NCBI GenBank assembly: GCA_905147135.1
Contig: LR990054.1
Span: 15,351,001 to 15,415,000 of the forward strand
Source of the DNA: Blastobasis lacticolella
Lineage: Eukaryota > Arthropoda > Insecta > Lepidoptera > Blastobasidae
Length of the DNA: 64,000 nt
Direction: 5' to 3'
Position numbers and translations under genes: made by a program. Below, in pieces: positions 31,512-42,042 of this stretch. Under the pieces are notes generated by a model. The model had not been told where the DNA came from, searched no databases, and saw only the letters and a program-made list of their open reading frames with translations. Position 1 is the first letter of the stretch. Every line of letters starts with the position of its first letter.

Positions 31512-31629
31512 CCTAGCACAAGAGTGAGAGAGCGTTTGTCTCTTTCTATCAATACTAAGACGAAAGAGATAGCAATACCTATGTCGCGCTTTTTCTCGCC
31601 TATCGCCCGCGAGACCAACTTGTGCTAGG
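31512..31629. mobile_element. small MITE-like element, CCTAGCACAAG ends
   Basis: Inverted 11-bp ends CCTAGCACAAG (31512-31522) and CTTGTGCTAGG (31619-31629). The interior GAAAGAGATAGCAATA and GTCGCGCTTTTTCTCGCCTA is shared with 35905-36030. Confidence 0.7.
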
Positions 31630-31643
31630 CCTACTGGTGGGTG

Positions 31644-31775
31644 TTTTGCCTAGGGAGGCACACGGGCAGAAGGTCCACCTGATGGAAAGCGACCACCGTC
31701 GTCCAGGACATCTGCAAATCAAGGGGATGTGGTACCTGTAGACATGCCATTTGAAGAATCCTGTTACTTTTGCGA
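31644..31775 (-). repeat. LINE-M 3' end
   Basis: GCCTAGGGAGGCACACGGGC, CACCTGATGGAAAGCGACCA and CGTCCAGGACATCTGCAAAT; related copies at 38848 and 39035. Confidence 0.6.
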
Positions 31776-31865
31776 ATGATTTTAGTAGGTAGGCACTTGA
31801 TTGAATTTGGTATTCAAGTGCATTCTGCTATCTTGTTGTTGTTGGTTTTTAGTATTTTATAAAAT

Positions 31866-32069
31866 ACTAGTGGACCCGGCGCGACTTCGTACGCGTACAC
31901 CTATTTTACCCTTACCTACCCTTTTTTTCTTACTTAAAAACCTTCCTTTTGAATCACTCTATCTATTAAAAAAAACCGCATCAAAATCCGTTGCGTAGTT
32001 TCAAAGATTTAAGCATACAAAGGGACATAGGGACAGAGAAAGCGACTTTGTTTTATACTATGTAGTGAT
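31866..32069 (+). repeat. repeat F, full copy
   Basis: ACTAGTGGACCCGGCGCGAC ... CTTTTGAATCACTCTATCTA ... GCGACTTTGTTTTATACTAT GTAGTGAT. Very close to 34566-34766. No TIR, coding region or tRNA box; class unresolved. Confidence 0.75.
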
Positions 32070-32139
32070 TTTGAGTTTCGGTATGTGAATACTAGTGGGT
32101 AAAATTGTATTTGTAGTTATGTAAGTGTAATGTTGTTGT

Positions 32140-32271
32140 AAATTGTTATGCACCGCCTGCAATATTTATTACTAGTTTTCGGGGTAGACTGGTAGATAAA
32201 GCTACCAGCTTTAAGTCCACCTTTGTACTATTTTGTGCATAAAGTATTAAATAAATAAATAAATAAATCTC
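32140..32271 (+). repeat. LINE 3' end with (AAAT)n tail
   Basis: GGGGTAGACTGGTAGATAAA, TTTGTGCATAAAGTATTAAA and TAAATAAATAAATAAATAAA; AATAAA-like signal before the tail. Confidence 0.6.
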
Positions 32272-32589
32272 ATGTTATAGAGCAAAGCAAAGACATCAGA
32301 AGGGAACTCATACCACATCTTGCACGTGCGCGGTAAATAGGCTTGCGATGCCCTTACGTTAATTCGATGCCAATTTAAGTATCTAGATGGTGTAAATGAA
32401 ATCTATCGGGGGGTTTTGGGAAAACCCTTGTCATTTAACGGATAAGCTAGGCTGCATAGCCTTGACAGTAGCTTGAGGGTTGCCCATCTGAACACACCAC
32501 CACCCGAAGTAGTATCGACCTCTCGGTCGTACGTACCTAATCACGGTAGGTGTATGTGCTTGACTTGCCGATGACTCTTTTAAGCGCGC

Positions 32590-33236
32590 ACTTCTAGACT
32601 CGAAGAGAAAAGGTCAAGCTCGCTTCTAAAAAGCTGGGTGTGCTCAACAGATCTAAGCAATCCTTCACGCCGGGGCAACGACTTCTTTACAAGGCTCAAG
32701 TCAGACACCATTTGGAGTATTGCGCTCATCTAAGAGCGGGAGCACCGGCATGTCAGCTTGGTCCTTGTGACTCGATCCAAGAGCGCGCTGTGAGAAATGA
32801 CGATGATACCATGCTCACAAGTGGTATTGAGCCGCTGAGCCAGCGGAGGGATTTCGCCTCTCTTTGTGTGTTCTACCACTTGTACAACGGTGTTTGTTCT
32901 GAAGAACTGTTTGACATGATGCCTACAGCTACGTTCTATCATCGCACCGCTCGCCACCGACAAGGAGTACATCTTGGAGCCCAATTGGTCGCGAACTATG
33001 CGGTTCCAAAGGAACTTTCTCCCACGCACACTAAGGTTGTGGAATGAACTACCTGGAGAGTACAACATGGAGAGTACAACATGGAGTTCTTCAAGAAAGG
33101 GGTTAAAAGGTTCTTACGGGGTCGGCAACGCGTGGGTGATGCCCCTGGTATTGCAAACGTCCATAGGCTGCGGTAATTGCTTACCATCAGGCAGGCCGTA
33201 AGCTTGTTTGCCACCTCGGTGGTATAAAAAAAAAAG
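32590..33236 (+). pseudogene. LINE-P copy, longest: ORF2 C-terminal part and 3' UTR
   Basis: Plus-strand reading begins K-K-L-G-V-L-N-R-S-K-Q-S-F-T-P-G-Q-R, continues Y-K-A-Q-V-R-H-H-L-E-Y-C-A-H-L (the thumb-proximal H-L-E-Y-C motif of CR1/Jockey-like reverse transcriptases), then the D-F-A-S-L-C-V-F-Y-H-L-Y-N-G block. The F-L-P-R-T-L-R-L-W-N-E-L-P-G block follows in another frame. A 14-bp tandem duplication GAGAGTACAACATG (33056-33069, 33070-33083) and frameshifts disrupt it. The 3' UTR ends GGTGGTATAAAAAAAAAA. Endonuclease and YADD are absent. Confidence 0.8.
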
Positions 33237-33289
33237 ACTCCGTATAACTTCTTCGAACCTTCTGCACTATCTTAAAACTTAAGGGTTAC

Positions 33290-33791
33290 CCATCTGTCGG
33301 TCTTGCATCATGGGGAGAATGCGAAAGAGTTGAACGACCTAATTCCGGCTGCTACATTCTACCAAAAGCAGCGACGTGAATCCGCTTTGAAAAACGCGAC
33401 GCGGGCCGACGGTCCATCCTTCGTGCATTTTCCAGCTACCCGCACAAACGTATTTGGTTTAACTTTTATAATGCGTACGGCTTAGGAATGGAACACCTTG
33501 CCTGTAAGTGTGTTCCCTGATAATTATAATCTGGTCGCCTTCAAGGCTAGAGTGAATCAACTGTCCATAGTGCTGCATTTTCGGCCGCATCGTCACTTAT
33601 CACAAGGTGAGGTGGCGGTCAAATGCAAAAAAACAACTTGCAGGTGGCGGTCCAACACAAGCCTTTTTGGTTCAATCTTCATAATGAGATAGTAAGTGAG
33701 ATAAGCCCGTCTTTGCTTTGTAAAATGATATTTTTCTCATTACTGTATTTCTTTTTAATTGCAATAAAGAGTTTTACATACATACATACAT
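33290..33791 (+). pseudogene. LINE 3' part with (CATA)n tail
   Basis: Reads N-A-K-E-L-N-D-L-I-P-A-A-T-F-Y then L-P-V-S-V-F-P-D-N-Y-N-L-V-A-F-K-A-R-V-N, the C-terminus of another CR1/L2-like ORF2, broken by frameshifts. The 3' UTR AAGCCCGTCTTTGCTTTGTA and GCAATAAAGAG lead into CATACATACATACAT (33777-33792). Confidence 0.75.
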
Positions 33792-33906
33792 ATAGATATT
33801 TCAACTTAGTTGTGCGCGCGGCCCTATGTGTGGGTGAACCTTAATACCAGGTATTAAGGTTCACCCACACATAGGGCCGCGCGCACAACTGAGTTGAAAT
33901 ATCTAT
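33792..33906. repeat. 115-bp near-perfect palindrome
   Basis: Left arm 33792-33848, central A at 33849, right arm 33850-33906. 57-bp arms with a single mismatch (ACTTAGTTG against ACTCAGTTG) and essentially no loop; the core is AATACC-A-GGTATT. It sits directly after the CATA tail of the preceding LINE. Confidence 0.93.
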
Positions 33907-34214
33907 GCATGAGTGAGGCTAAAGAAAGAAACACGATGCCTCTGAATGTGTTCCCTTAACCATAAAATTTAGATACCTCAAGGCTGTTTGTAAACAGACA
34001 TGTTTCATCCTTCCTACTCCTCTTGGACCACTTCGTTCGGTTTTTTGTATCCTTAGTGGTGAGTTTATTGTGTGTGTCACCTGTCACTGGCTATCTAGGT
34101 ACTCAGTACATTCCTACAGGCCGGGTGCATACATCGTCACAGTAGCTCTACTATGATGAATTCTAAAGTTGGGCCACTAAAGTCAGTGCTTCGTATACCA
34201 TTGGATCGTTCTAG

Positions 34215-34285
34215 AGGTATCTTTCGAGGTCACTTTCCATCAACTGGCCCGCTTCTCTGTTTGTCTGCCGTATAACATGAAAAAT
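34215..34285 (+). repeat. LINE-E 3' fragment
   Basis: GGTCACTTTCCATCAACTGG CCCGCTTCTCTGTTTGTCTG matches the LINE-E 3' end. Confidence 0.5.
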
Positions 34286-34565
34286 CGGGTGGTGCAGTAT
34301 CGGAACACACGGCCGTTGGGTTTAGCGTGAAACATCTACCTTTGGTCGGTGTTCGGGGAATAGGCGTCGTTTACTAAGCACCTTGGCAGCTTTGAGACGC
34401 TTTCGAAACCGCCTCGCTGGCTCAGCGCCGGACATTGGCGTACCCTCGTGTGGCCCATAGCACCCTCTTTCCGACGATAGCCGTGATTTGTTTTTCTTGC
34501 TGGCTCTTGCACGGGCTAATTTTCGTATTTTTCCCGTTTACAGTTTTTGCTTCCATTTATAGTAA

Positions 34566-34766
34566 ACTAGTGGACCCGGCGCGACTTCGTTCACGTACAC
34601 CTACCCACCCTCTACCCATTTTTCTTGCTTATAAACCTTCCTCTTGAATCACTCTATCTATTAAAAAAAACCGCATCAAAATCCGTTGCGTAGTTTTAAA
34701 GATTTAAGCATACAAAGGGACATAGGGACAGAGAAAGCGACTTTGTTTTATACTATGTAGTGATAT
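34566..34766 (+). repeat. repeat F, full copy
   Basis: ACTAGTGGACCCGGCGCGAC to TTTTATACTATGTAGTGAT, about 200 bp, closely matching 31866-32069. Confidence 0.75.
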
Positions 34767-35288
34767 TGTCCAAATTACACCTTTTTTTATATAGGTCGGC
34801 TGTTGTAGACAAACTTAATAAATACACGTCAAAATCACCGTCCTATGACGTGTTACACTGAAAAATGTAATGTGCGGGACATTTCGTTCATTCAATGCAA
34901 AGCGGCCCCTCCCCCGCCGCTCCACCAGCCCCCGACGTAAAGTCAAGGTCAAAGGCGTAAAAAGGAACCTAGCAACTACTATTTATTCTTGTTGACCGTA
35001 CAGTTCCTGAAAATCCGTAATAGACAGGCGACCACTGCGAGTCTGTGACAGAAATAACGTAGGCGTAATATTATCCTTGTTATTCTTGGAGATAGTTTCC
35101 TAACTACTTTATTACCGTTCCGTCTTGTCGTATGAAAAGGGAACGAACTTTCCCAGCGTTGGTGTAACAAACAAATAAATTATCATCCCCCTCCCTTGGA
35201 CGATGGCTTCAATGATGTAGAAGTTCGGTGGTTGATACTTTATTTATAAGTGTTTGCTGGGATAGTCTTTATTTTTTTATTATCTAGA
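34767..35288. other. unassigned sequence
   Basis: A GC-rich patch at 34900-34935 (CCCCTCCCCCGCCGCTCCAC). No gene recognised. Confidence 0.3.
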
Positions 35289-35525
35289 CTTTGACGACTT
35301 GGAAGGATCAGTTGGTTTACATGGTCTGCCACGCAGAGGTCCCGGGTTCGATTCCCGGCTGGGCAGAAATTGAAATTATGAATTTTAATTTTTGTTACGG
35401 GCCTGGGTGTATAATGTATAATAAGTATTTATTTAAAATATATAGTAGTTAATCAGTTATCTAGCACCCAAGCTTTGCTTACTTTGGGGCTAGATGTGAA
35501 TTGTCCAAGCATATTTATTAATATT
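35289..35525 (+). repeat. SINE-B, full length
   Basis: GGATCAGTTGGTTTACATGG, GGGTTCGATTCCCGG and the SINE-B body to GGGGCTAGATGTGAATTGTC; 10 bp (GCGCTGTG region) is deleted near the end. Confidence 0.82.
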
Positions 35526-35657
35526 ATTATATTAGACGGGGCTTGCACGCGACGTACCTTTTAGATTTGTTTTCCGTCTAATATAATAATATGTGTAAAG
35601 AACGCGAGTTTAGTTTGAAACACATATTTATTAAATTATTTAACATTCCTTATTAAT

Positions 35658-35727
35658 TATTGTAAGTGATTGGTATTGTGATATTTTATGAGTAATAAAG
35701 TGTTTATCTATATCTCTATCTATCCTT
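35658..35727 (+). repeat. LINE 3' end fragment, pair of 31425-31490
   Basis: GTAAGTGATTGGTATTGTGA and GAGTAATAAAGTGTTTATCT then ATCTCTATCTATC tail. Confidence 0.7.
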
Positions 35728-35904
35728 AGTACGCATCCGCAATAAAAAGATTTTAGTGAACGATAAAGAAATGAAACGAGCAACGCGGAAGAAATGTCGA
35801 CCAAAAGTTAGTTTGAACAAACTGTCGATGATTGATGGAACTCAGCTACGCGACACCACCGCGAAAGAGGCTTAAAAGCCTCCACGGCTATCACAAGTGT
35901 GTCC

Positions 35905-36030
35905 GCGACACAGCTCGCGCCGCGAGAGAGCGTCTGTTTCCTTCTCTCAATACTAAGGTGAAAGAGATAGCAGTATATTTGTCGCGCCTTTTCTCGCTTA
36001 TCGCTCGAGAGAACAACTCGTGGTAGGCGT
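35905..36030. mobile_element. small MITE-like element, second copy of 31512-31629
   Basis: AGAGAGCGTCTGTTTCCTTC, CAATACTAAGGTGAAAGAGA and GTCGCGCCTTTTCTCGCTTA align with 31512-31629; the right end CAACTCGTGGTAGG is diverged, the left end more so. Confidence 0.6.
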
Positions 36031-36289
36031 ACTGATATAGGTAACCTGTCAACACTGCAGAGTTCAGTCTGAGGGTGCTAAAATATTGCGCGCTGATTAT
36101 TGGTGCGAATCGTCGCTCCCTCGATGGTAGCGTACCTACGTGGTACACACGGCCGCACATCAAATTACCCATAACGAGTTCGATTTTAACTTTTACGCTC
36201 TAGGCATCTCAACAGGGAATAATGCGCATCGGCTAATTCGGCGTAAATTTATACGAAACCGAAATTTGCCGATGAGTTTTTTCCGATTT

Positions 36290-36385
36290 TGCTGCCAGAG
36301 AAGTTATAGAGGTGGGCAACGTATTAGCGGTACTCCTGGTGTAGTCTATAGGCAGCGAAGACCAGTTTCAGGTGGCCCGTTTTTT
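36290..36385 (+). repeat. LINE-E 3' fragment
   Basis: GCTGCCAGAGAAGTTATAGA GGTGGGCAACG and GTATTAGCGGTACTCCTGGT match 16890-16990. Confidence 0.55.
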
Positions 36386-37074
36386 TGCCAGATACATTCT
36401 TGACGTGGCAAGCCACAGACAGGATGCAGATGAGCAAATTGGGGGCCTATATTCAGCCTATATAACCTAAAGTTATCTGTAGGCTGATGATAATGTAATA
36501 AGAAGATGTAACCTCATGGCGTTCCGGGTATTTTTGGGTGATGGTGATCACGTTCCATCAGGTAATAATAACCACCCCCAGACCACTTAACCAGGGGGTT
36601 CTTGAAAAGCAGTTCGGAGAGTGCAAGAAAATATTCCAATGCTCTTCAAAATTACGGAAACGTTGGAATTGTTCAGTCAAATATTGGACTGATATGAGCT
36701 CTTGGTGATGCTCATCATTGCAGATTATATGCATTCTTACTGCCCTATTAAATCCGCCTATCAAAATATAGCTGCACGGTTTGTTTTTTAATTACCGTCC
36801 CACACTGTTTTCGTGTATGTTATACGGGGTGATTACGCAACACGCGCCTGCCGTGTATTTGAATACACTGAATATACAGGGTGGGCGGAGGATGACATTG
36901 TCTGGAACCCGTGACGGCTATGGCGCAATATAAAGTTATGTAAACTGCGCGTAGAAATGACTGTTTAGGGTGTTGGCGCTGTGATAATACTGTGTGTCAT
37001 TGTCTGGGATTTAATTAAATAGGTACGCACGTGTAGATTTAGTAGGCACTTATTTTCACACTACACTACTTTTT
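36386..37074. other. unassigned sequence
   Basis: TATACAGGGTGGGCGGAGG at about 36875 resembles a TA-CAGGGTG element end (compare 42041), but I found no partner. Confidence 0.3.
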
Positions 37075-37300
37075 TTTTATTTTTTTTTATGTTATCCGGC
37101 AGACAAACAGGCATGCGGGCCACCTGATGGAAAGTGGTCACCGCCGCCTATGGACATCAGCAACACCAGGGGAGTCACCAATGCGTTGCCCGCCTCTGAA
37201 GAGATCTCTAATACACCTCTTGAACGATCCCATGTCATAGTCCAAAGGAAACACTGTGGCTGGGAGCTCATTCCCTCATTCTGTATTTTATTTTCAGCCA
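37075..37300 (-). pseudogene. LINE-E: ORF2 C-terminus, open to its stop, and poly(A) end
   Basis: On the minus strand the frame reads N-E-L-P-A-T-V-F-P-L-D-Y-D-M-G-S-F-K-R, then D-L-F-R-G-G-Q-R-I-G-D-S-P-G-V-A-D-V-H-R, R-R and stop. This is a CR1/Jockey-like ORF2 C-terminus homologous in layout to LINE-P but a distinct family. The 3' UTR has CTTTCCATCAGGTGGCCCGC and ends in an A-run (the T-runs at 37071-37090). Severe 5' truncation leaves about 45 codons. Confidence 0.78.
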
Positions 37301-37475
37301 TTTCTGTCCCACTGCAGGTCAAAGGCCTCCCTACCCATCTTCCACGACTTACGGTCGGATGCTATCCCCGGCCAATCCTTAGAGAAGGCGTCCAACTCGT
37401 CCCGCCATCTCCGTCTGAGCCTACCGCGGTTCCTTGTTACATTTTGTGGCATTGTGTGGTGGTGAATTCTAGGCA
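37301..37475 (-). pseudogene. second RTE-like LINE, ORF2 C-terminus
   Basis: Minus-strand frame: R-N-R-G-R-L-R-R-R-W-R-D-E-L-D-A-F, S-K-D-W-P-G-I-A-S-D-R-K-S-W, then R-E-A-F-D-L-Q-W-D-R-N-G and stop. The R-R-R-W-R-D-(D/E)-L and E-A-F-x-x-Q-W patterns are typical of the C-terminus of RTE-like ORF2 proteins (recalled), but the sequence differs from RTE-D. It directly abuts the 5' edge of the LINE-E fragment. Confidence 0.68.
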
Positions 37476-37485
37476 TTCTGTATCA

Positions 37486-37790
37486 TTTTTATTTTTATTT
37501 ATTTCTTTATTTAACAGTTTATTGTTCACAAGATAAAACATACACGTTGTTACAAAAGATTAAGACACAACAGCGGAGAAATTAATTTTAAATTATTTTA
37601 TAGATTAATATAGGCATAGATGGTGCCTGGGGAGAGGTATCACAGCGCATTGACAATAATAATATTTTAATATTACTTCAATATAAATTAACTAAATGGT
37701 GGTTCGGCTCCTTAAGCTTCCAGAAGGAGCCAACAAGGAGCTTATTCCAGGCACTTCTGTACCAGCATGTGGGCAAGACTCAGTCCTGAA
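37486..37790 (-). repeat. LINE 3' end with (AAAT)n tail
   Basis: TTTTATTTTTATTTATTTCT, AACAGTTTATTGTTCACAAG and GGAGCCAACAAGGAGC; a minus-strand LINE end by the ATTT tail and TTTATTG complement of a CAATAAA signal. Confidence 0.5.
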
Positions 37791-37974
37791 TATGTCCATA
37801 TGATTTATTTTAATTTTTTTCCCCTCGTTGGCCTTTTAGCTTTTAAATCTAGCATGAGTAACTGGGATTTTAAGGTCTTTAGGAGTCGATGAAAGCACGA
37901 GGTTTAACGGACTACCGTTATGGAAATTAGGAGTCAGCTTTTTGATCTCCTGTTGCAATTACACAATTGGCCGT

Positions 37975-38222
37975 GTGGTGTCCGGCAGAGTAGAATAGCA
38001 CCAACCTCTTACACTCGTGGGTGTCGTACAAGGCGACTAATGTTTTCGAGGCAAAAATCTAAGCGCCTCCGTAGACTGGAAAATGGGCAGCAGCATTTTA
38101 CATTGTTATATTATAACACTGCGATCTCCAACCCGCCTGCCAAGCGTGGAGATTATGGCAATAACCTCCCTTTTTGTGGGAGAGGCCCTAAGTCCTGCAG
38201 TGGACTGTTATGGGCTGTGATG
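37975..38222 (+). mobile_element. family C retroposon, full-length reference copy
   Basis: GGCCGTGTGGTGTCCGGCAG head, TGGAAAATGGGCAGCAGCAT middle, GTCCTGCAGTGGACTGTTAT and GGGCTGTGATG end. TTGCAATTA precedes (about 37953-37961) and follows the element, probably its duplication, leaving 8-9 extra 5' bases. Confidence 0.83.
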
Positions 38223-38847
38223 TTGCAATTAAAAAGAAAGCAAATAACTCTGTAATTTTAAAATACTAGTGCTGTATCAATTTACATATTTGTAGTGGAC
38301 GATCTTTTGCATACCAGTCCGATTGGTTTTCAAATTTTATTTCATTATCGTATTTATTTCCAGGTAAGCACTTTTTATTTTGAGAACACGCCAACTTACT
38401 TGAAACTAAATTTAAACATGCACGACAGACTTCCATGTTGTCTATTATCGTCACATAATCTGACGTGACCGTCCACCATGAAAGTGCTGTACTAATTTTC
38501 GCACGTGATATTTCGAGATGTTTCCAGAAGCTTTTCGCCATTCATGTTCGCCTCCCGTTTTGTCTTCGGGTCTTTACCGTTAGTTGGAAAGGGATGCGTG
38601 TAGTTTTAAGTATTGTCATAATTGAATGAGTGGGCGATTCAGGCCTGGTTTATTAGCGCATTGCGTGACGAGGTTCCGGCTATTGAGCGCAATTCAAGGT
38701 CATCTGTTTTTGTGTGATTTTTTTTTGTATAAGCACCCATAATGACCAAAAATAGGTATTGTTTAGGACAATTATAGGATAGTGGGTGACCGGTACAGTA
38801 GAATAGCTCCAAGGGCTGTCTATCAGTACTTGTGCTTGTTTTTTTTT
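38223..38847. other. unassigned sequence with a family C-like head
   Basis: GGTGACCGGTACAGTAGAAT AGCTCC at about 38784 loosely resembles the family C head and recurs at about 38972. Otherwise nothing placed. Confidence 0.35.
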
Positions 38848-39130
38848 TATTTATTTTTTTGCCTAGGGAAGCGTATAGGCGGACGAACCACCTGATGGAA
38901 AGCGGCTACCGTCCAGGACATTTGCACCCATAATAAACAAAAATATGTATTGTTTAGGACAATTATAGGCCCGTGGGTGTCCGGCACAGGAGAATCACTC
39001 CAAGGGCTGTGTGGGTATGCATGTTTTGTTGTATTTTTATTGTCTGGGAGGACAGGGGCGTTTCACCTGATGGAAAGCGGCTACCGTCGTCCAGGACATC
39101 TGCAACCTAAGGGGAGCGGATGCGGTGCTG
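38848..39130 (-). repeat. LINE-M 3' ends, two partial copies in tandem
   Basis: GCCTAGGGAAGCGTATAGGC and CACCTGATGGAAAGCGGCTA (38858-38915), then a second CACCTGATGGAAAGCGGCTA CCGTCGTCCAGG (about 39065-39097). The intervening CCCATAATAAACAAAAATA also repeats that at 38727-38745, so the segment of ~230 bp is probably a tandem duplication. Confidence 0.6.
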
Positions 39131-41029
39131 GCCTTTGACACGATTTTTACGCAAGAAGTGCAAATTGCAACTTGCTAGCAAATGTCTCTGCTAGTCCCCG
39201 ATGGACCCAAAGTCATAAAAACTAATAAAAACAAAAATATTTTCGTCTCTCATCGGTCACCCAAAAAAAAGGGCGGGGTCAGCTAAGATCGCCACCTGCA
39301 AGCAACAATATTTTGAAACTGATTAGGCTCCACCATTGCTGATAGTACCTGTAGACATGCCTTTTTAAGAAGGTTACATATAGATCCTAAATTAAACATG
39401 GTACGAGATACCTAATGATAATTTTTCAATACTTATTCTATGACACCCCACATAATTATGGTGTGTCGACTTCCATTTTTAACAAAATGGCGGCTGGTAG
39501 TCTTCATATTGAATTATAATTAACATAATGTCTTCAGCGACCCATGTTATATACCTAAGGAAATACTTCGGGAGGGAGCTCAATTCACATCCTGCATGTG
39601 CGTGGTAAGAAGACTCGTGATGACCGTACGTCAGTTGGTTGGCATTTAGATTGATTGATTGGTATTGATTGATGTTCAAGTTAGATAAAATATTTATCGG
39701 CTTAGCCTGCGTTTACGCCTGTGCTGACTCCAGTTCAAGGTCAAGCAGTGTTTTTGTTCTGTCTTAACTTGCTTTAGTATTCGGCCAAATTGGTTTTTCA
39801 TCAGCACCAACCGCCTAATCAGAGCACTGCTGGACTTAAAATAAGTTTTTAGTTGAAAACATTTTATACAAATTTGATTATTACTTGAACGTTAAAAAAA
39901 TGAAAATCAGCGTGGACTGATTATTTTTTCTGGTATTTTTTTTTGTTTTTATTTTCTTTTCTTTTTAATGTTATTATTCTTTGTGTTATAAGTTTGTCTG
40001 AGCTAAATGCTTAATAAATACCTTTTTATGCTTGCCTTTTCTATATCTAGCAATTTACTACGAGTGTGAAAGAGACAGTTAGCGCACGCGAGCGGTTTTA
40101 AGAATAGGGCTCCGGGTTTGAGACGAATCTTGTCCGTAGCACAGCCGTAGGTAGGCCGTAGCACGGTCAAATAATATCCCAAATATTTTGTATGGATAAA
40201 AGAGTGGCGGCCAAGCAATAATAACTCAGTTGCCAGTTAAAACAGTAGATTATTATTACGTCTACTAAAGGCATAATGTCTGAAGCTGGTATGGAAAATC
40301 TAATACACTTGAACACAATCTGAACAGCTTGGGAAGTAATGATGATCACATTATGGCAAGGATTAGATATTGGTCCTTTGCAAGGGACATGTTATTGTGA
40401 ACTATCTTTAAAATTCTATTCGATCTTTTAAATACCCTTTTCAAAATTCAGATTAAATACAGTAGCAACCCTAGAGAGTAGGCAAGTTTAGGTAATAATT
40501 TTCGAAGATGACGGGAGTGGACCTTCTGTTAGTTTTCTATTTTGTGGAGCCAACCTCAAAACGGCGTATGTCAGACACCTCACTACTAGTAGCGCCACCT
40601 GGTGAGTAAAATATGCCAGTCACAATTACACGTTTATTTTCACACCTCAAGATTAGAATAGGAAGTAGCGGCTAAGATTATCGGCTCAAAGGTTAATAAA
40701 CAAACGAATCGATAAGATATCGACGAATTATTTATCAGATACATAATTGCAGGGTTTAAAAACAGATATGATTACGGATTGTAAAAGCTGGGGTTTCCCA
40801 TGATATCTTTTTTCAAGGTGTGTAATAATACCAAAAAGATTGGAAAGTTAGCTACCTTCAGGGCCATTTATTTTTGTGCTACGAAGGGAACCTAACCAGG
40901 GGCACGGGCCCACTGAAAACCAGCGTCACGGCAACTCTCGTGGCATATGCTGAGTGTGGCCCCATTGCACTCTTCACATGGCACAAGTAACGAGATTAGA
41001 GTATCTTTTTTTTTCTTGTTTTGTTTATG
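39131..41029. other. unassigned sequence
   Basis: About 1.9 kb with no gene or repeat I can support. TAACCAGGGGCACGGGCCC at 40893 could be one end of a hAT-type element, unpartnered. Confidence 0.3.
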
Positions 41030-41127
41030 TCTCTGTTTCATTATATTCTTTTAATTTCATTTTAATTAATTTCATTTTGTGCTGTGTGTTTGAGTGTAAT
41101 AAATGTGTTTTACTTACTTACTTACTT
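41030..41127 (+). repeat. LINE 3' end with (TTAC)n tail
   Basis: GTGTAATAAATGTG then TTTTACTTACTTACTTACTT. Confidence 0.6.
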
Positions 41128-41285
41128 TGAATCATTGTTACACATTCAGTCGCCTGAAAGTGCAGGTTTCATCACGATGTTTTCCCTCATCGTAAGAGCA
41201 TCGTTTAGTGCTCACTGGCATTCGAACCGGGTATCTCTCACTTACGAGTCTGTCACCTTAACCGCTAGGCCCCCGAAAGTAAGAC
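41128..41285 (-). repeat. SINE-A, 3'-truncated, with head
   Basis: Minus strand: B box complement GGCATTCGAACCGGG and A box complement TTAACCGCTAGGCCCCC at the right; body GTTTCATCACGATGTTTTCC to the left. The LINE TTAC tail abuts its truncated edge. Confidence 0.78.
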
Positions 41286-41638
41286 AACCTTTAAAATGAA
41301 CACCAGAAAATCTGTTCGAGACCTTCGATGTCATAGACAACCAAATACAACGACTCGTACACACTTCAAACTTGGCGCGGGCCGTTCTTTATTTTGTGCT
41401 TCAAACTAACAACGCCCCACTTTTGTCGTCGTGGTTTAAAATCCCCCACAACAGCTGTACATTCTACAATCGTTTAGGGTAATTATATTTACTTATTGAT
41501 GTTGCAATTACTCGCTGGTATACAATAATAGCCTTATCCATTGTTAAACATACCTAGTTTAAAAATAGCCTTGTTATCAGTGCTATGTTTAATGCAATAC
41601 GAATGTTGATAAATCGAAGTAAATATTAGGTTATCTTG

Positions 41639-41703
41639 CGAAAATATTCCGTTCTATTCAACTCATTGACCTGCGCTCTTGAGATCATCACACACAGTGT
41701 GAT
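41639..41703. repeat. left arm of outermost inverted repeat
   Basis: CGAAAATATTCCGTTCTATT then ACTCATTGACCTGCGCTCTT is matched in complement at 47400-47449. With the nested insertions removed the two arms lie about a hundred bases apart, so this is probably a palindromic MITE into which the hAT-like MITE inserted. Confidence 0.8.
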
Positions 41704-42042
41704 TAGGGTTGCCAACTTTTTAAAGACCAAATATAGTATTTTCGGATTCAGTAGCCATAAAAATATAGTAGATAGGGAATTCATTAAAAATACTATATGT
41801 ATTGTAATTAAAATAAATTTAGATTTCAATTGATCTTTAGTAGGTAGTTAGCTGGTCCAGGATTGTGTTCAATTGAGTTATTTCTGAACTCTTAACATTA
41901 AAATTCAGGATGCATTCCATTTTACAGTAAATAAAAGTGATGAGCGACTTTGCTGATAAAATATCGTAGTTTCGCCTACTATATTGAAATTTTAAAATAA
42001 TAGGAGGTGGACATTAAAAACAGTAGTATACTATCTATTATA
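41704..42042. mobile_element. hAT-type MITE, interrupted copy (left part)
   Basis: Starts TAGGGTTGCCAAC and follows the complement of 18619-19038 (TATAGTATTTTCGG, AGCCATAAAAATATAGTAG; later GTAGTTTCGCCTACTATATT). It stops at CTATTATA where the 5.3-kb unit begins. The remaining end (TATAGTAGGGTTGG) is at 47340-47353. Confidence 0.88.

Noticed and set aside
36830..36900. Solo end of the 5.3-kb TIR family at TATACAGGGTGGGCGG
   Set aside because: Only the first seven bases match the 42043 end; no partner found.
40893..40920. Possible hAT end CAGGGGCACGGGCCC
   Set aside because: No matching opposite end or 8-bp duplication found nearby.
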